Under the pieces are notes generated by a model. That model ran no database searches. It worked only from the letters and a program-made list of their open reading frames with translations, and was not told the DNA's origin. 64,000 bases of DNA from Solibacillus palustris (GTDB lineage Bacteria > Bacillota > Bacilli > Bacillales_A > Planococcaceae), in NCBI RefSeq assembly GCF_022549215.1, contig NZ_JAKZFC010000001.1, positions 124,001 through 188,000 on the forward strand. The letters run 5' to 3'. This document shows positions 1 through 9,214 of the stretch, one piece after another. The number at the start of each line of letters is the position of its first letter. Position 1 is the first letter of the stretch. A program made the translations under genes and the position numbers.

Positions 1-1
1 T

Positions 2-109
2 GTCATTGCGGCTGCTATTAGTATCGGGGTAGCTATTATTTCAGGTGTGCGCCCTGCACGAAAAGCGACAAAAATTGAAGTGATGCAGGCATTGCGCCAA
101 GAGGTATGA
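2..109 (+). CDS. ABC transporter permease, C-terminal fragment (FtsX/MacB type)
   Basis: Only the last 35 codons are inside the window; the gene starts upstream. The visible peptide is a hydrophobic segment (VIAAAISIGVAIISG) followed by RPARKATKIEVMQALRQEV. A final membrane helix followed by a P-A-x-x-A-x-x-x-x-x-x-x-A-L-R tail is the usual ending of FtsX/MacB-type permeases that work with an ATPase in lipoprotein or peptide export. The substrate cannot be told. The assignment rests on this C-terminal signature alone. A strong terminator follows a few bases after the stop. Confidence 0.65.
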   Translation, partial: VIAAAISIGVAIISGVRPARKATKIEVMQALRQEV

Positions 110-112
110 TGT

Positions 113-155
113 AAAATGAGGTATCCGAGAACGAATTCTTGGGTACCTCATTTTT
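113..155 (+). terminator. Rho-independent terminator after the ABC permease
   Basis: An 11-bp outer stem (AAAATGAGGTA with TACCTCATTTT) continues inward through a further paired segment to a CGAA loop and ends in a T run. It starts 3 bases after the permease stop codon. Confidence 0.85.
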
Positions 156-240
156 CAATTGGCTAATCAAAATTAATACGCACACAACTTGATGCGCAGG
201 GGATTATCGTACAAGCATTTCACACATCATAATGACTAGA

Positions 241-277
241 GGGCAACTTTCACCACTTGGAAAGTTGCCCTTTCATT
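241..277. terminator. Hairpin between convergent genes
   Basis: A perfect 10-bp stem, GGGCAACTTT with AAAGTTGCCC, has a 10-base loop. It lies just past the 3' end of the leftward deacetylase gene. The T-rich tract is better on the rightward side, so it may act in both directions or mainly on rightward read-through. Confidence 0.5.
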
Positions 278-1678
278 TTAAGAATAGTTCAGTACTTCAG
301 AAACGGTTACAAATTCGTAGCCTTCACTTTGTAAATATTGCAGCACGGGCTCAAGTCCATCTGCTGTAGATTGGTGGATATCGTGCATTAAAACAATGGC
401 ATTATTATGTAGTGTTTTTTGAATCATCGGTAGTAGCTTTGTTGGGTCACGGTGCTTCCAGTCAAGCGTATCAATCGTCCAGTTGACCGATTTACGTTGG
501 ATGAGTGCTCGGACGGAATCGTTAGTCGCACCATATGGCGGACGGAAAAAGGCTGAAGGCTGACCGATTGCTGCTTTGATGGCTTGCTCGGTGGATTCAT
601 ATTCCTTTTTAATGGCCGCGGCTGGCATCTTAGTAAGTACAGGATGTGACCATGTATGATTACCAATTTCGTGCCCGGCATCACGAACTTCACGTGCTAG
701 GTCTGGATAATACTGGACACGGCTACCGAGCATGAAAAACGTAGCTTTGGCATTATATTTTTGTAACAGATCCAAAATTTGCTTCGTTACCTCAGGATGT
801 GGCCCATCATCAAAGGTTAAAGCAATTCGTTTGTGTGCTGCATCCGTATTTTGCTTTGGTGCAGTAGTGTCCTCTGTTTCCATAGTGATTTGGAAGTCTG
901 ATGCAAGTAATGGATTAATCGATGATAAAGGAATTTCTACAGTAGGTAAACCAGCTGTAGCATTAGCAATTTCACCTTCATCGAAATAGAGAACAAGGGC
1001 GTTTTCTTTTAATGCAAAGCGATCAAATAAATCCCATTTTGGCTGTGTAGCAGCTACAAGTTTGTCTTTGTTAAGGGCATCCTTGAATTCTGGATTTTTT
1101 GTTATTTGTGATTGTACATGATTGGCGAAGGTTTTTAAGCTAGCTTCATCTTGATTTAGCAATGTCTGCATATTAAAAGTTTCGCCTGTTTTATTGTCGA
1201 TTAAAAAGGTCATGATGGTTGTTTCGTGTTCGGTATTACTTAAAATTGTTTTGTTTGTAAGGACAAATGAATAATAATGTTGATGTGCAAATGTTTGTAA
1301 ACTAATATTCAGCTCACCTGTTAATTCGTGAACGTTTTGTTGTAGGCGCATCATACTAATATAGTAATCTTTTGCGTCGTTTATATAAGTTAAAATGGTA
1401 TCATTGAACGTTTCGTATTCGGTTAATGGGTATTGAATAGCAAAGGGCATTTTTGCGTCATTTGAACTGTCTGTGACAATGCGCACACCCGGAAAGCTGG
1501 ATTGTTCTTCGGAAATAGTGGATGAGGTAGTATCGGAGGAAAGACCATCTTCCGCTTGAAAAATAGGTTGATCATTTAAAACAGTTAAATAAATTATAGC
1601 TGAGCCGAGCAAGGTGATCATGGAGACAAGTAGTAAATCAATCCAAATACCACGGCGTTTACGGTAAGGGGTTTTCAT
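278..1678 (-). CDS. PdaC-like polysaccharide/peptidoglycan deacetylase
   Basis: A membrane-anchored NodB-family deacetylase of 466 aa acting outside the membrane, probably on peptidoglycan sugars. One N-terminal membrane segment (about residues 11-33) is followed by a DUF4163/DUF3298-like region (about 65-260) and a C-terminal NodB domain (about 285-460). Visible NodB motifs are TFDDGP (288-293, catalytic and metal Asp), HTWSH (341-345, metal His), RPPYG (379-383) and LMHDIH (430-435). Domain order and length match B. subtilis PdaC (467 aa), which removes N-acetyl groups from MurNAc. I chose the ATG at 1678 because it follows an AAAGGA box and directly precedes the basic plus hydrophobic anchor; an upstream in-frame start would add 29 residues. 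The gene stands alone on this strand. The exact sugar substrate is inferred from domain order. Confidence 0.85.
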   Translation of the reverse strand: MKTPYRKRRGIWIDLLLVSMITLLGSAIIYLTVLNDQPIFQAEDGLSSDTTSSTISEEQSSFPGVRIVTDSSNDAKMPFAIQYPLTEYETFNDTILTYINDAKDYYISMMRLQQNVHELTGELNISLQTFAHQHYYSFVLTNKTILSNTEHETTIMTFLIDNKTGETFNMQTLLNQDEASLKTFANHVQSQITKNPEFKDALNKDKLVAATQPKWDLFDRFALKENALVLYFDEGEIANATAGLPTVEIPLSSINPLLASDFQITMETEDTTAPKQNTDAAHKRIALTFDDGPHPEVTKQILDLLQKYNAKATFFMLGSRVQYYPDLAREVRDAGHEIGNHTWSHPVLTKMPAAAIKKEYESTEQAIKAAIGQPSAFFRPPYGATNDSVRALIQRKSVNWTIDTLDWKHRDPTKLLPMIQKTLHNNAIVLMHDIHQSTADGLEPVLQYLQSEGYEFVTVSEVLNYS

Positions 1679-1859
1679 GTTGCATCGGAGTCCTTTCGAA
1701 TTTATAGAGTAATGATTAGTTAAATTAAAGTTGGATTTAAAGTATAAATATGTTACAAAAAGCATCGTTATGTGAGCATAAAATGCCCCAAAAAAGACTA
1801 TGATTTTGATGAAGCTTCAAGTAATATGAGCTAAGAAGTGAAAAGGAGGTCCATCTTCT

Positions 1860-2606
1860 ATGAATGCTGAACATAATGAAATGGCGATTGAATGCTTTTT
1901 ATTAGCAGGTCGCATCATGATGGAAAGTGGCGCAGAAACGTATCGTGTTGAAGATACGATGTTAAGAATGGCACGATCTCAAAATATGATGGACGCACAA
2001 AGCTATGTAACGCCAACAGGGATTATTTTCTCACTTGGAAAAACGCAACCTACAAGAATTACATCGATTTCAACAAGGATTACAGATTTACACAGAATTG
2101 TACTTGTTAACAATGTTTCCCGTAAACTTACATCTCAAATCATAACATTAGAACAGGCTTATTACGAGTTAAAGAAGATAGAAACGACGAATTATTTTTT
2201 ACCGATTATTATTCAAGTATTAACAGCGAGTATTGCAAGTAGCTGTTTCCTCTTAATGTTTAAAGGGGTAGTAACAGATATTCCAGCGGCGTTTGTGGCA
2301 GGTGGGTTAGGGCTATATATTGTAACCGTCATTCACCAAATCACGCGTGTTAAGTTTTTCTCAGAATTTATGGCAGCATTGGCTGTAGGTATTGTCGCAT
2401 CGATGGCTGTACATTTTGGTCTAGGTACGCAGGTGGATAAAATTATTATCGGCTCAGTCATGCCACTTGTACCAGGGCTACTGATTACCAATGCGGTCCG
2501 TGATTTAATGGCAGGGCATTTTACAGCAGGAATGGCGAAAGGTGCAGAGGCGTTTTTAACGGCTTTTGCGATTGGTTCAGGGATTGCGTTTGTTCTATCC
2601 TTCTAA
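1860..2606 (+). CDS. Threonine/serine exporter family protein, ThrE N-terminal half (DUF1212)
   Basis: A 248-aa membrane protein of the ThrE family (YjjP-like half). Its soluble N-terminal part (about 1-115) carries the conserved MMESGAETYRVEDTM segment of DUF1212, followed by about five hydrophobic segments, one with VMPLVPGLLITNAVRD, a family hallmark. ThrE-family proteins export threonine, serine and, in the YjjP/YjjB pair, succinate. Here the activity is split between this gene and the next, 16 bp downstream. The start is well supported by AAGGAGG ahead of the ATG. The transported compound is inferred from family only. Confidence 0.85.
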   Translation: MNAEHNEMAIECFLLAGRIMMESGAETYRVEDTMLRMARSQNMMDAQSYVTPTGIIFSLGKTQPTRITSISTRITDLHRIVLVNNVSRKLTSQIITLEQAYYELKKIETTNYFLPIIIQVLTASIASSCFLLMFKGVVTDIPAAFVAGGLGLYIVTVIHQITRVKFFSEFMAALAVGIVASMAVHFGLGTQVDKIIIGSVMPLVPGLLITNAVRDLMAGHFTAGMAKGAEAFLTAFAIGSGIAFVLSF

Positions 2607-2622
2607 ATAAAGGGGTTTTTCT

Positions 2623-3117
2623 ATGATCGATAGTCTATGGTTTCAAATGATTATTAGCTTTTTTGCGACAGCTTGTTTTGGTGTCATTTTTAATGCCCCG
2701 ACAAAGGCTATTCCAGCTTGTGGATTAGTTGGAGCGATTGGTTGGGGAATTTACTATTTATTGTTTAACTACGGTATAGATGAAGTCCGTGCGTCGTTCA
2801 TTGGGGCGTTTATAGTATCATTAGTTGCGCATTTTGCGGCGCGGAAGTTCCGAATGCCAATGATTGTCTTTAGTGTGTCGGGCATTATTCCACTTGTGCC
2901 AGGAAGCGTTGCGTACAATACAATGCGTAATATTATGGAGCTTGACTATATGACGGGTCTACAAAATGGTATGCGCGCGTTTATGATTTCAGGGGCGATT
3001 GCCATGGGGTTAGTATTTGCGGAAGTGATAATGCAAATTATTTTACGTTCAATGCGTGAAGGTAAAACATCAATTGATTCATTCTTCAAAGCGAAAAAAA
3101 GAAGCTCAAAAAGCTAG
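2623..3117 (+). CDS. Threonine/serine exporter family protein, ThrE C-terminal half (DUF3815)
   Basis: A 164-aa, four- to five-helix membrane protein, the YjjB-like partner of the preceding gene. It contains SGIIPLVPGSVAYNTMRN, which mirrors the VPG motif of the partner. Single-chain ThrE proteins contain both halves fused, so the two products very likely form one exporter. The coding regions are 16 bp apart and share one terminator whose stem begins within the last codons of this gene. Confidence 0.85.
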   Translation: MIDSLWFQMIISFFATACFGVIFNAPTKAIPACGLVGAIGWGIYYLLFNYGIDEVRASFIGAFIVSLVAHFAARKFRMPMIVFSVSGIIPLVPGSVAYNTMRNIMELDYMTGLQNGMRAFMISGAIAMGLVFAEVIMQIILRSMREGKTSIDSFFKAKKRSSKS

Positions 3118-3143
3118 GGAATCTAGGCTTTTTGAGCTTTTTC
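3102..3143 (+). terminator. Terminator of the ThrE pair
   Basis: A 13-bp stem, AAGCTCAAAAAGC with GCTTTTTGAGCTT, is followed by TTTCTC. The left arm lies in the last codons of the upstream gene. Confidence 0.85.
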
Positions 3144-3213
3144 TCTGTTAAAGAAACGATAGATTATCGTCATTTGGATAACGATAAACAACTTATTTTA
3201 CGTCCAGGGTAAA

Positions 3214-3368
3214 GCGCCAGCTCCTCGGTCATTTTGAACTCTCCTGCAAAAGTGGTGGAGCGTTTACTTTTGCGTCGGGTCCTCCAATGTCTGAGACTCA
3301 AACGATGTGAGTCATTGAGGGGATACCACATGGATGTGGTGTTTTGCTCACTCGGGGCTGACCGGCGC
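3214..3368. repeat. Compact structured intergenic element (about 155 bp, nested hairpins)
   Basis: No convincing gene lies between the ThrE pair and the EAL gene; the space holds a highly self-complementary block. Outer arms GCGC (3214-3217) with GCGC (3365-3368) and CGGTCA (3226-3231) with TGACCG (3359-3364) enclose three local hairpins: GCAAAAG/CTTTTGC (3246-3252, 3267-3273), GACTCA/TGAGTC (3295-3300, 3308-3313) and ACCACA/TGTGGT (3325-3330, 3335-3340). The layout resembles a cloverleaf. GC content is higher than in the surroundings. It could be a dispersed intergenic repeat or a structured RNA. No second copy was noticed in this window. Confidence 0.5.
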
Positions 3369-3385
3369 ATTAGCGCTTTTGTTCA

Positions 3386-5386
3386 TTAAATCAAATCCGA
3401 AACTTCGCTGCTTTTTACGGGTTTGCTAATGTAGTAGCCTTGTACAATGTCACAGCCGAAGTTTGTTAGAAGCTGCTGTTGGTCTTCTGTTTCGACACCT
3501 TCTGCGACAACGGTTAAGTTCATTGACTTGCCGAGCTGAACCATACCATTTACGAGTTGCTGTGTTTTTTCGGATTTTAGTGCGCGGGTAAACGTTTGGT
3601 CAATTTTTACGATAGAAATTGGCAATAGCTGCATGTAGCGGAATGAACCGTAGCCTGTGCCAAAATCGTCTAGTGCGAATACGATTCCTTCGTTTTCGAG
3701 TGTACGCATTTGCTTAATGATGCCTTTTTCGGCTTCCGCTTCAAGTGCAAATTTTTCAGTAATTTCAATTTGTAGTAAGTTTGCAGGGCAGCCTGTGCGT
3801 TCAAGCGTTTCTAAAATTGATTTAGCCATGTTTTTGTCGCGGAATTCACGAACAGAGGAGTTGATGCTTACTTTCAATTCGTGGCCCGCATTTTTCCATG
3901 CGACTGCTTGTTCACATGCGCGTTCAAGCATGAGTGAACCGATATTGTTGATTAGTCCTGTTTCTTCGGCGATCGGAATTAACTCGTCTGGTGATACAAC
4001 CCCGATTTCTTCATCATCCCAACGTACAAGTGCCTCAACTGCAATAATTTTCCCGGATTTTACATCTACCTGTGGCTGATAAAGAACATGTAGATTTTTT
4101 TGATCTAGTGCCTGTAGTAAACGCTTTTCAACGATCGATTTTCGGTTTAACGCTGCGTGTGATGATTTTGATAATGAAAGAATGCTATCGCCACCTGCTT
4201 CACGTACAGACGCAATCGTAGCAAGTGAGGCTTTCATTAATTGTGAAAATGTTGTTTGGTCTTCGGGGTAGCGTGTAATACCACCACTTAATGATAATGG
4301 TACCGCGACATTGTCATTATAAATTGGATTTTGCTGTAAGTAGGTTAAGAAACCTTGTGTAAACCATTCAGGTAATGGCGTAATGACTACGAATTCATTT
4401 TCGTTAATACGAGCCATTGTGCTGTCTTGGAAATACAATTTCATACGCTTTGTAAATTCAACAACTAGAGATGTACCCTCTAAATCATTGTGTAAGTCTT
4501 TAATTGTGTAGAATTTGTCGATGCTTAAATACACGAATGAAAAATGGCGACCTTCGTCAATCATTTCGGTAATAACTTGTGCTAAACGGTGAACGTTAAT
4601 CATGCCTGTTTCTGTATCGATATAGGCAATTTTTTCGAGCTGGAATTGTACCGTCTTGTCCTTAGTTATATCGCGTTCAATAAAGATAAATTGATTTTCG
4701 TCGGGTGTCGGTCCGAATAGTGGAATGGCTGTTAGGTAAACCCAATAAAGCTGCTCATCTTTCGTGATTTTCTGGACATCACCTTGCCAAATTTGTCCGT
4801 CTTGTAATGTATTCCAAATGATTTGTGTTACTTTTTCAGATTCCTCAGATGACGGGAATAGCTGCCAAAACGTTTTCCCAATGACGCGCTTTGGTGTCCA
4901 ATGACTTGTTTTTAAAAATTGTTGGTTTGTTTCTATGATAAAGCCATCTTGATCGAGTGTTATTGTCATAAATGAATTGTGAATGCCATTTTTTAAGTCT
5001 ATTAAATGCTGTTGTTCGGCGTTTACTGAGCCAATTTCGTCAGTGGGTACGCATAATACATAAATGGCCTCTTGACTATCAAATGTTATTGGCTTTGTGT
5101 ATAGCGTGACAAATTGAATTGTTTGGTGTTTGGTTGTTATCTCAATATCTTGTAAGCAAAGTGGTACGGTGCTTGATAGAATAGATTCAATCACATCATT
5201 CTGGATTTCTGAAAAAAGCGTGTCTTCAACAGATTTCTTTTTTAGTTTCTCTAAATCTACTGTTGAATAGTCAAAATGCTCCAGATTACCTTTGGCGATT
5301 GTTCCATTAGGTAATAGAATGAAGGTAGGAAAAGGAGTAACTAGAAATGTGTCAATTTCTGTTGAATAGAGTTGCTCTTTTGTCAT
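3386..5386 (-). CDS. PAS / degenerate GGDEF / EAL c-di-GMP signalling protein
   Basis: A 666-aa cytoplasmic protein. Residues 1-120 form a divergent sensor region, about 130-245 a PAS domain (DQDGFIIETNQQFLKTSHW, then a PAC-like ERDITKD), about 250-405 a GGDEF fold, and about 415-666 an EAL domain. The diguanylate cyclase signature is lost: GGDEF is replaced by INENEF at 327-332, so cyclase activity is unlikely. The EAL domain looks intact: EAL at 451-453, LDDFGTGYGS at 572-581, KID at 594-596 and AEGVET around 628-633. It probably degrades cyclic di-GMP, with the GGDEF fold as a regulatory GTP sensor and PAS as input. GGAGAA precedes the ATG at a good distance. No membrane segment is visible. 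Confidence 0.9.
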   Translation of the reverse strand: MTKEQLYSTEIDTFLVTPFPTFILLPNGTIAKGNLEHFDYSTVDLEKLKKKSVEDTLFSEIQNDVIESILSSTVPLCLQDIEITTKHQTIQFVTLYTKPITFDSQEAIYVLCVPTDEIGSVNAEQQHLIDLKNGIHNSFMTITLDQDGFIIETNQQFLKTSHWTPKRVIGKTFWQLFPSSEESEKVTQIIWNTLQDGQIWQGDVQKITKDEQLYWVYLTAIPLFGPTPDENQFIFIERDITKDKTVQFQLEKIAYIDTETGMINVHRLAQVITEMIDEGRHFSFVYLSIDKFYTIKDLHNDLEGTSLVVEFTKRMKLYFQDSTMARINENEFVVITPLPEWFTQGFLTYLQQNPIYNDNVAVPLSLSGGITRYPEDQTTFSQLMKASLATIASVREAGGDSILSLSKSSHAALNRKSIVEKRLLQALDQKNLHVLYQPQVDVKSGKIIAVEALVRWDDEEIGVVSPDELIPIAEETGLINNIGSLMLERACEQAVAWKNAGHELKVSINSSVREFRDKNMAKSILETLERTGCPANLLQIEITEKFALEAEAEKGIIKQMRTLENEGIVFALDDFGTGYGSFRYMQLLPISIVKIDQTFTRALKSEKTQQLVNGMVQLGKSMNLTVVAEGVETEDQQQLLTNFGCDIVQGYYISKPVKSSEVSDLI

Positions 5387-5845
5387 ATATCATTTCTCCT
5401 TAATTCGTAAAATAATACTATAATTATAAATAAAAAATGCCCATTAGTCATTAAATAAAAACGTTATTTGGGAGGTCTTGTAGTATTATTCTACCTGTCT
5501 TTTTATTAACGTAAAATTAGTGATAGTATTGAATTGATTTTTCATTAGTAACTAGAAGTCAATTATAAAGTGGGATTAGTTCTTTAGGTAATAATTTTAT
5601 TATATTTCGTGATGTAAATAGTAGTAAAGCTGTTTTGATTTTATTTTTGAAAAACAAGTAAAATGTCTTAAATGCTTTCGATTGTAACAATCAAATGGCT
5701 AATTTTTTCGAAAATTAGGAGTATACGATTGCTATATTCTAAAAATATGAAATAAATCGTAGTAAAAGTTTTCTGGAGTTGCGTTACAACGGTAGCTTTA
5801 CTAAAATAAGAGCATTATGAAATAGTAGGAATTGGAGTAGAAAGA
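5387..5845. other. 459-bp intergenic region with a perfect palindrome
   Basis: This is an AT-rich divergent region with no coding potential that I can support. It must contain promoters for the leftward EAL gene and the rightward GNAT gene. The clearest structure is CTAATTTT-TTCG-AAAATTAG (5699-5718), with a smaller GATTG/CAATC hairpin just before it. No convincing promoter pair could be fixed by eye. Confidence 0.4.
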
Positions 5846-6718
5846 ATGAATTTATCGGCAATTACAGTGTCGCTTCCACTAGATGAAGAAACGTTTGAAG
5901 AACTGCACCATTTATGTGAAGTCGCAGGGTGTGACGGGCACGTTTACAATCAGGTGATGAATTTACCAATTGCATGTAGCTATGAATCACGTGGTTTTTA
6001 TGTGCTTGTTTATGATGATGACAAAAACGAGCTTATTGGTGCGGGAACGGCTATTGATTTAATGGGCTTAAATACGTACGAGTGGTCCATTTTAGTGGCG
6101 CCAATGTATCGCCAACTGGGTGTAGGGAGTGCGATTTTTAATGTGTTAAAGGATGGGATGGCTGCACGTGAAAGTGAGGGCGAACTAGCTTTAACAATAG
6201 AAGGTTCTCATTTTGGCAAAGAGTTTTTAAGTAAGCTAGGCTACTTATATAGTTTTTCTGAGGCGACTTTAGAAGCAAGAGCAGAAGTATTGCAGCAACC
6301 GGGAGCAGTAACGCTTCGTCCGTTTATGCAAAAGGATACAGAGGCGCTTGTTGCCATTTTTAGCGAGGCTTTTGGAGATATGCGTGAGGAATCGTTAGAG
6401 CTCATTGATTTCAATACCACAACAGAAGGACTTGTGATGTGGACAGCGGAATTTGCCGATGAGGTAGTTGGGACAGTGACGACGCGTAAAGAGGGTGAAG
6501 TCGAGTGGGTCACAGCGTTTGCTGTCGCACCAAATAAGCAAGGGCAAGGAATCGGTACGCAAATCTTAAACATTGTCAAAGATTATGCGATTCGCAACGG
6601 TGAAAAAACGATTTTATTAGATGTAGAAATTGATAACGCTGGTGCACTACGCGTGTATGAAAAAGCGGGCTTCATGAAATCGATGCAGCTAGACTATTAT
6701 ATTTGTTTAGATATGTAA
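5846..6718 (+). CDS. Tandem GNAT-family N-acetyltransferase
   Basis: A 290-aa protein made of two GNAT domains. The N-terminal half (about 1-145) has VAPMYRQLGVGSAIF, a modified acetyl-CoA binding loop. The C-terminal half (about 150-290) has the canonical VAPNKQGQGIGTQIL loop followed by LDVEIDNAGALRVYEKAGF, the usual motif B region. The C-terminal domain is therefore probably catalytic, using acetyl-CoA to modify an amine. The N-terminal loop lacks one of the usual glycines and may be structural. No substrate can be read from the neighbours. A weak GGAGTAG box precedes the ATG. It shares a two-way terminator with helD. Confidence 0.75.
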   Translation: MNLSAITVSLPLDEETFEELHHLCEVAGCDGHVYNQVMNLPIACSYESRGFYVLVYDDDKNELIGAGTAIDLMGLNTYEWSILVAPMYRQLGVGSAIFNVLKDGMAARESEGELALTIEGSHFGKEFLSKLGYLYSFSEATLEARAEVLQQPGAVTLRPFMQKDTEALVAIFSEAFGDMREESLELIDFNTTTEGLVMWTAEFADEVVGTVTTRKEGEVEWVTAFAVAPNKQGQGIGTQILNIVKDYAIRNGEKTILLDVEIDNAGALRVYEKAGFMKSMQLDYYICLDM

Positions 6719-6782
6719 TACGTGTTTAAACGGAGCTGCGTGCGAATAAAACATAACGAATTTTTCGGGGAATCAATGTTAG

Positions 6783-6823
6783 AAAAACACAACTCGCGCA
6801 AATTTCACGCGAGTTGTGTTTTT
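6783..6823. terminator. Bidirectional terminator between GNAT gene and helD
   Basis: A perfect 16-bp stem, AAAAACACAACTCGCG with CGCGAGTTGTGTTTTT, around a 9-base loop, with A/T tracts on both sides. It serves the convergent genes. Confidence 0.9.
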
Positions 6824-6831
6824 TATAGACA

Positions 6832-9063
6832 TTACATCAAAAAGGCTTCTTTTGAAGGGCCAATTAAATAGAGCTCGTGCATCGCGCGGGTTAGAGCGAC
6901 ATATAGGAGCTTGCGGTCAATTGGATTGTCGTAATAGGGTACATCAAATGACGTGATAATGACGGCATCAAACTCGAGCCCCTTTGCTAAATGGCTTGGC
7001 ACAACGAGTAGCTTTTGCTGATCAATGGCCGAATTTTCGTCTAATATTTGCGCAGGAAAATCGGCTTTTTCAAGCTGTTTCACGATCGATTTTGCTTCTT
7101 TGGTCGTTTTGCAAATGAGTGCAATGGAATGGTGGTTGTTCGCTTTAATTTGCTCGACGATTTGGTTGATTGTCTGGACTTGTAACGCTTGTTGCGCGAT
7201 AAACTCAGGGGGCTTACCGTGACGAACAACAGGCTCAACAAGTGGTAAGTTTTCCTCCATTTGTAGTAGGATTTCATTGGCTACTTGCATAATTTCAATC
7301 GTTGTTCGGTAACTTTTTTGCAGTGTAGCATAGGTTGCGCGTGGGAATAAATCGAGCACGGGCTGCCAATCGGTTAATGAACGGTAGCTATGGATTCCTT
7401 GTGCTAAATCGCCAACCATTGTAAACATATCTGTTTCAAGCCCTGCCTTTAATGCTGCAAGCTGGAAGTAGCTGTAGTCCTGTACCTCATCAATGAATAC
7501 GACACGCATTTTCCATGGATCCTCTATACCTTTTACCTTTGCCTGTAAATAATAGAGCGAGGCTAAATCTTCTAATGCCCAGCTTTCCTTTTTATGTGCT
7601 TGTAGAAAGCTTTCTGTTTCATTTTGGTCCCATTCAGGTGCAATTTCATATAGTAATTCACGGTTCGTCACGATATCGCGGTATAGTGTTTTCACTTTTG
7701 CCTTTGTGAATTTTTTCATATAACGACTTGCCGTTGTTTTGGCTTCTTGCTTAATTTTTGGGATGCGTACATCGCGTTCGTCGATCATTTTGGTTACGGT
7801 AAGTCGGCGTTTTTCTGCGTCGCGCATGCCGTTTAGTGCTCGACCGATTGCTTCCTCATAACGCGAGTTTAATTTTGTTAATACTGCGGTTGTTTTCCGC
7901 TTTACTTCGGTTTGGATGATCTTTTTGATTCGTTCAAGGCGTTTTTCGATCGGCATATATTGAAATTCGACTAAAAACAACTTTTTCAAATGCTCGCCTT
8001 TCATAATACGATATTTTTCGATAAAGACATCATCAAAAAGTGTGGCCAATTGTTCTTCATACCGCTGTAAATAGCGCTGCATCATCAGTTCGTAAAAGGG
8101 GCTACCCTTCATTTTAGAAATATGCAAATCATCGAAATTGGTAGTGATGTTCTCGACGATTTTTTCGAGCTGTTCATTTGGATTCGTGAGCTTTAATTTC
8201 AAATGTAAGGCATTTTGTACATAATCGGCATAGGTGGTTTGGCATATTTTATCCACGCCAAGCTCTGGTAGTACATCCCCAATGTATTCGATAAATAAAT
8301 TATTCGGTGCTAGAATCATGAGTTGTTCGGCATTAAAATGTTCGCCCATTGTATATAAAAAATACGAAATTCGGTGAAGAGCAATGGTTGTTTTTCCTGA
8401 ACCAGCCGCCCCTTGTACGAGAATCGGTTGGCGGAGGTGCGCACGAATAATCTCGTTTTGCTCTTTTTGAATGGTCGACACGATTTCGGTTAAACGAACA
8501 TCTGCCTTTCCTTCGAGCGCTTCTTGTAACAATTCATCGTTTGTTGTTAAATCGACGTCTCGGTAATCGAGAAGCTCGGCTTGCTCAATTTTATATTGGC
8601 GTTTGGCGAATAGATGCCCAGCCTGTTCGTCGCCGCGTACATCATACGTTATATCACCAAGTCGACCATCATAATACACGTTTGCGACAGGAGAACGCCA
8701 ATCGACGATAATCGGCTCATGTGTTTCGTTATGAAATAGAGATGTTTTTCCAATATAAAGGAATTCCTCTGGCTCACCTTCACGCTGAAAATGGATGCGC
8801 GCGAAATAGGGTTTTTGACGAATCGCCTCTAAGCCTTCCTTTTGATCGCGTGCTAGTTCGAAAAAACGCGTGTTCATTAGAATATTTAAGAAACTATCAC
8901 TCGAGTCGAGATATTCCACGTTTGACATCGCTGTTTTAATGTTAGCCTGTGCATTTTCAATATCGCTTTTGGAGCTATGTAAAATGCGGTCCATATACGC
9001 AACAGTGTCATTAAGTCGCTTTTGCTCCTGCTTGAAATCCTTTAGCTGCAAATGTTGTTCCAT
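6832..9063 (-). CDS. helD: HelD-type RNA polymerase recycling helicase/ATPase
   Basis: A 743-aa superfamily 1 (UvrD/Rep-like) ATPase. It begins with a long charged N-terminal arm (about 1-110), followed by a Walker A motif (VQGAAGSGKTTIALHR), a large charged helical insertion, a Walker B-like VVFIDEVQDYS, and the C-terminal SF1 motif LLYVALTRAMHELYL. Length and layout match B. subtilis HelD (774 aa), which removes RNA polymerase from stalled complexes together with the delta subunit. I chose the ATG at 9063 because GGGGGA lies at the right distance; an in-frame TTG six codons upstream has a box too close to it. It is a single-gene unit ending at a bidirectional terminator. Confidence 0.9.
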   Translation of the reverse strand: MEQHLQLKDFKQEQKRLNDTVAYMDRILHSSKSDIENAQANIKTAMSNVEYLDSSDSFLNILMNTRFFELARDQKEGLEAIRQKPYFARIHFQREGEPEEFLYIGKTSLFHNETHEPIIVDWRSPVANVYYDGRLGDITYDVRGDEQAGHLFAKRQYKIEQAELLDYRDVDLTTNDELLQEALEGKADVRLTEIVSTIQKEQNEIIRAHLRQPILVQGAAGSGKTTIALHRISYFLYTMGEHFNAEQLMILAPNNLFIEYIGDVLPELGVDKICQTTYADYVQNALHLKLKLTNPNEQLEKIVENITTNFDDLHISKMKGSPFYELMMQRYLQRYEEQLATLFDDVFIEKYRIMKGEHLKKLFLVEFQYMPIEKRLERIKKIIQTEVKRKTTAVLTKLNSRYEEAIGRALNGMRDAEKRRLTVTKMIDERDVRIPKIKQEAKTTASRYMKKFTKAKVKTLYRDIVTNRELLYEIAPEWDQNETESFLQAHKKESWALEDLASLYYLQAKVKGIEDPWKMRVVFIDEVQDYSYFQLAALKAGLETDMFTMVGDLAQGIHSYRSLTDWQPVLDLFPRATYATLQKSYRTTIEIMQVANEILLQMEENLPLVEPVVRHGKPPEFIAQQALQVQTINQIVEQIKANNHHSIALICKTTKEAKSIVKQLEKADFPAQILDENSAIDQQKLLVVPSHLAKGLEFDAVIITSFDVPYYDNPIDRKLLYVALTRAMHELYLIGPSKEAFLM

Positions 9064-9214
9064 CGTTTGTCGTTCCCCCAATCACCTTATAAAGTCAGAT
9101 TATTATCGTATCAAAAATATGGATAGATATTCAAGTAGTGCTCTAAAAATGAATTGGGATTTCAATGTTGGTTTGTATGAAAAGTTATTTTAGAGGTAAA
9201 AAGAATTAGGGGAA

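Noticed and set aside
3170-3370. Leftward 66-codon open frame after the EAL gene
   Set aside because: It runs through the hairpin-rich intergenic element; the sequence shows no protein-like pattern or start signal.
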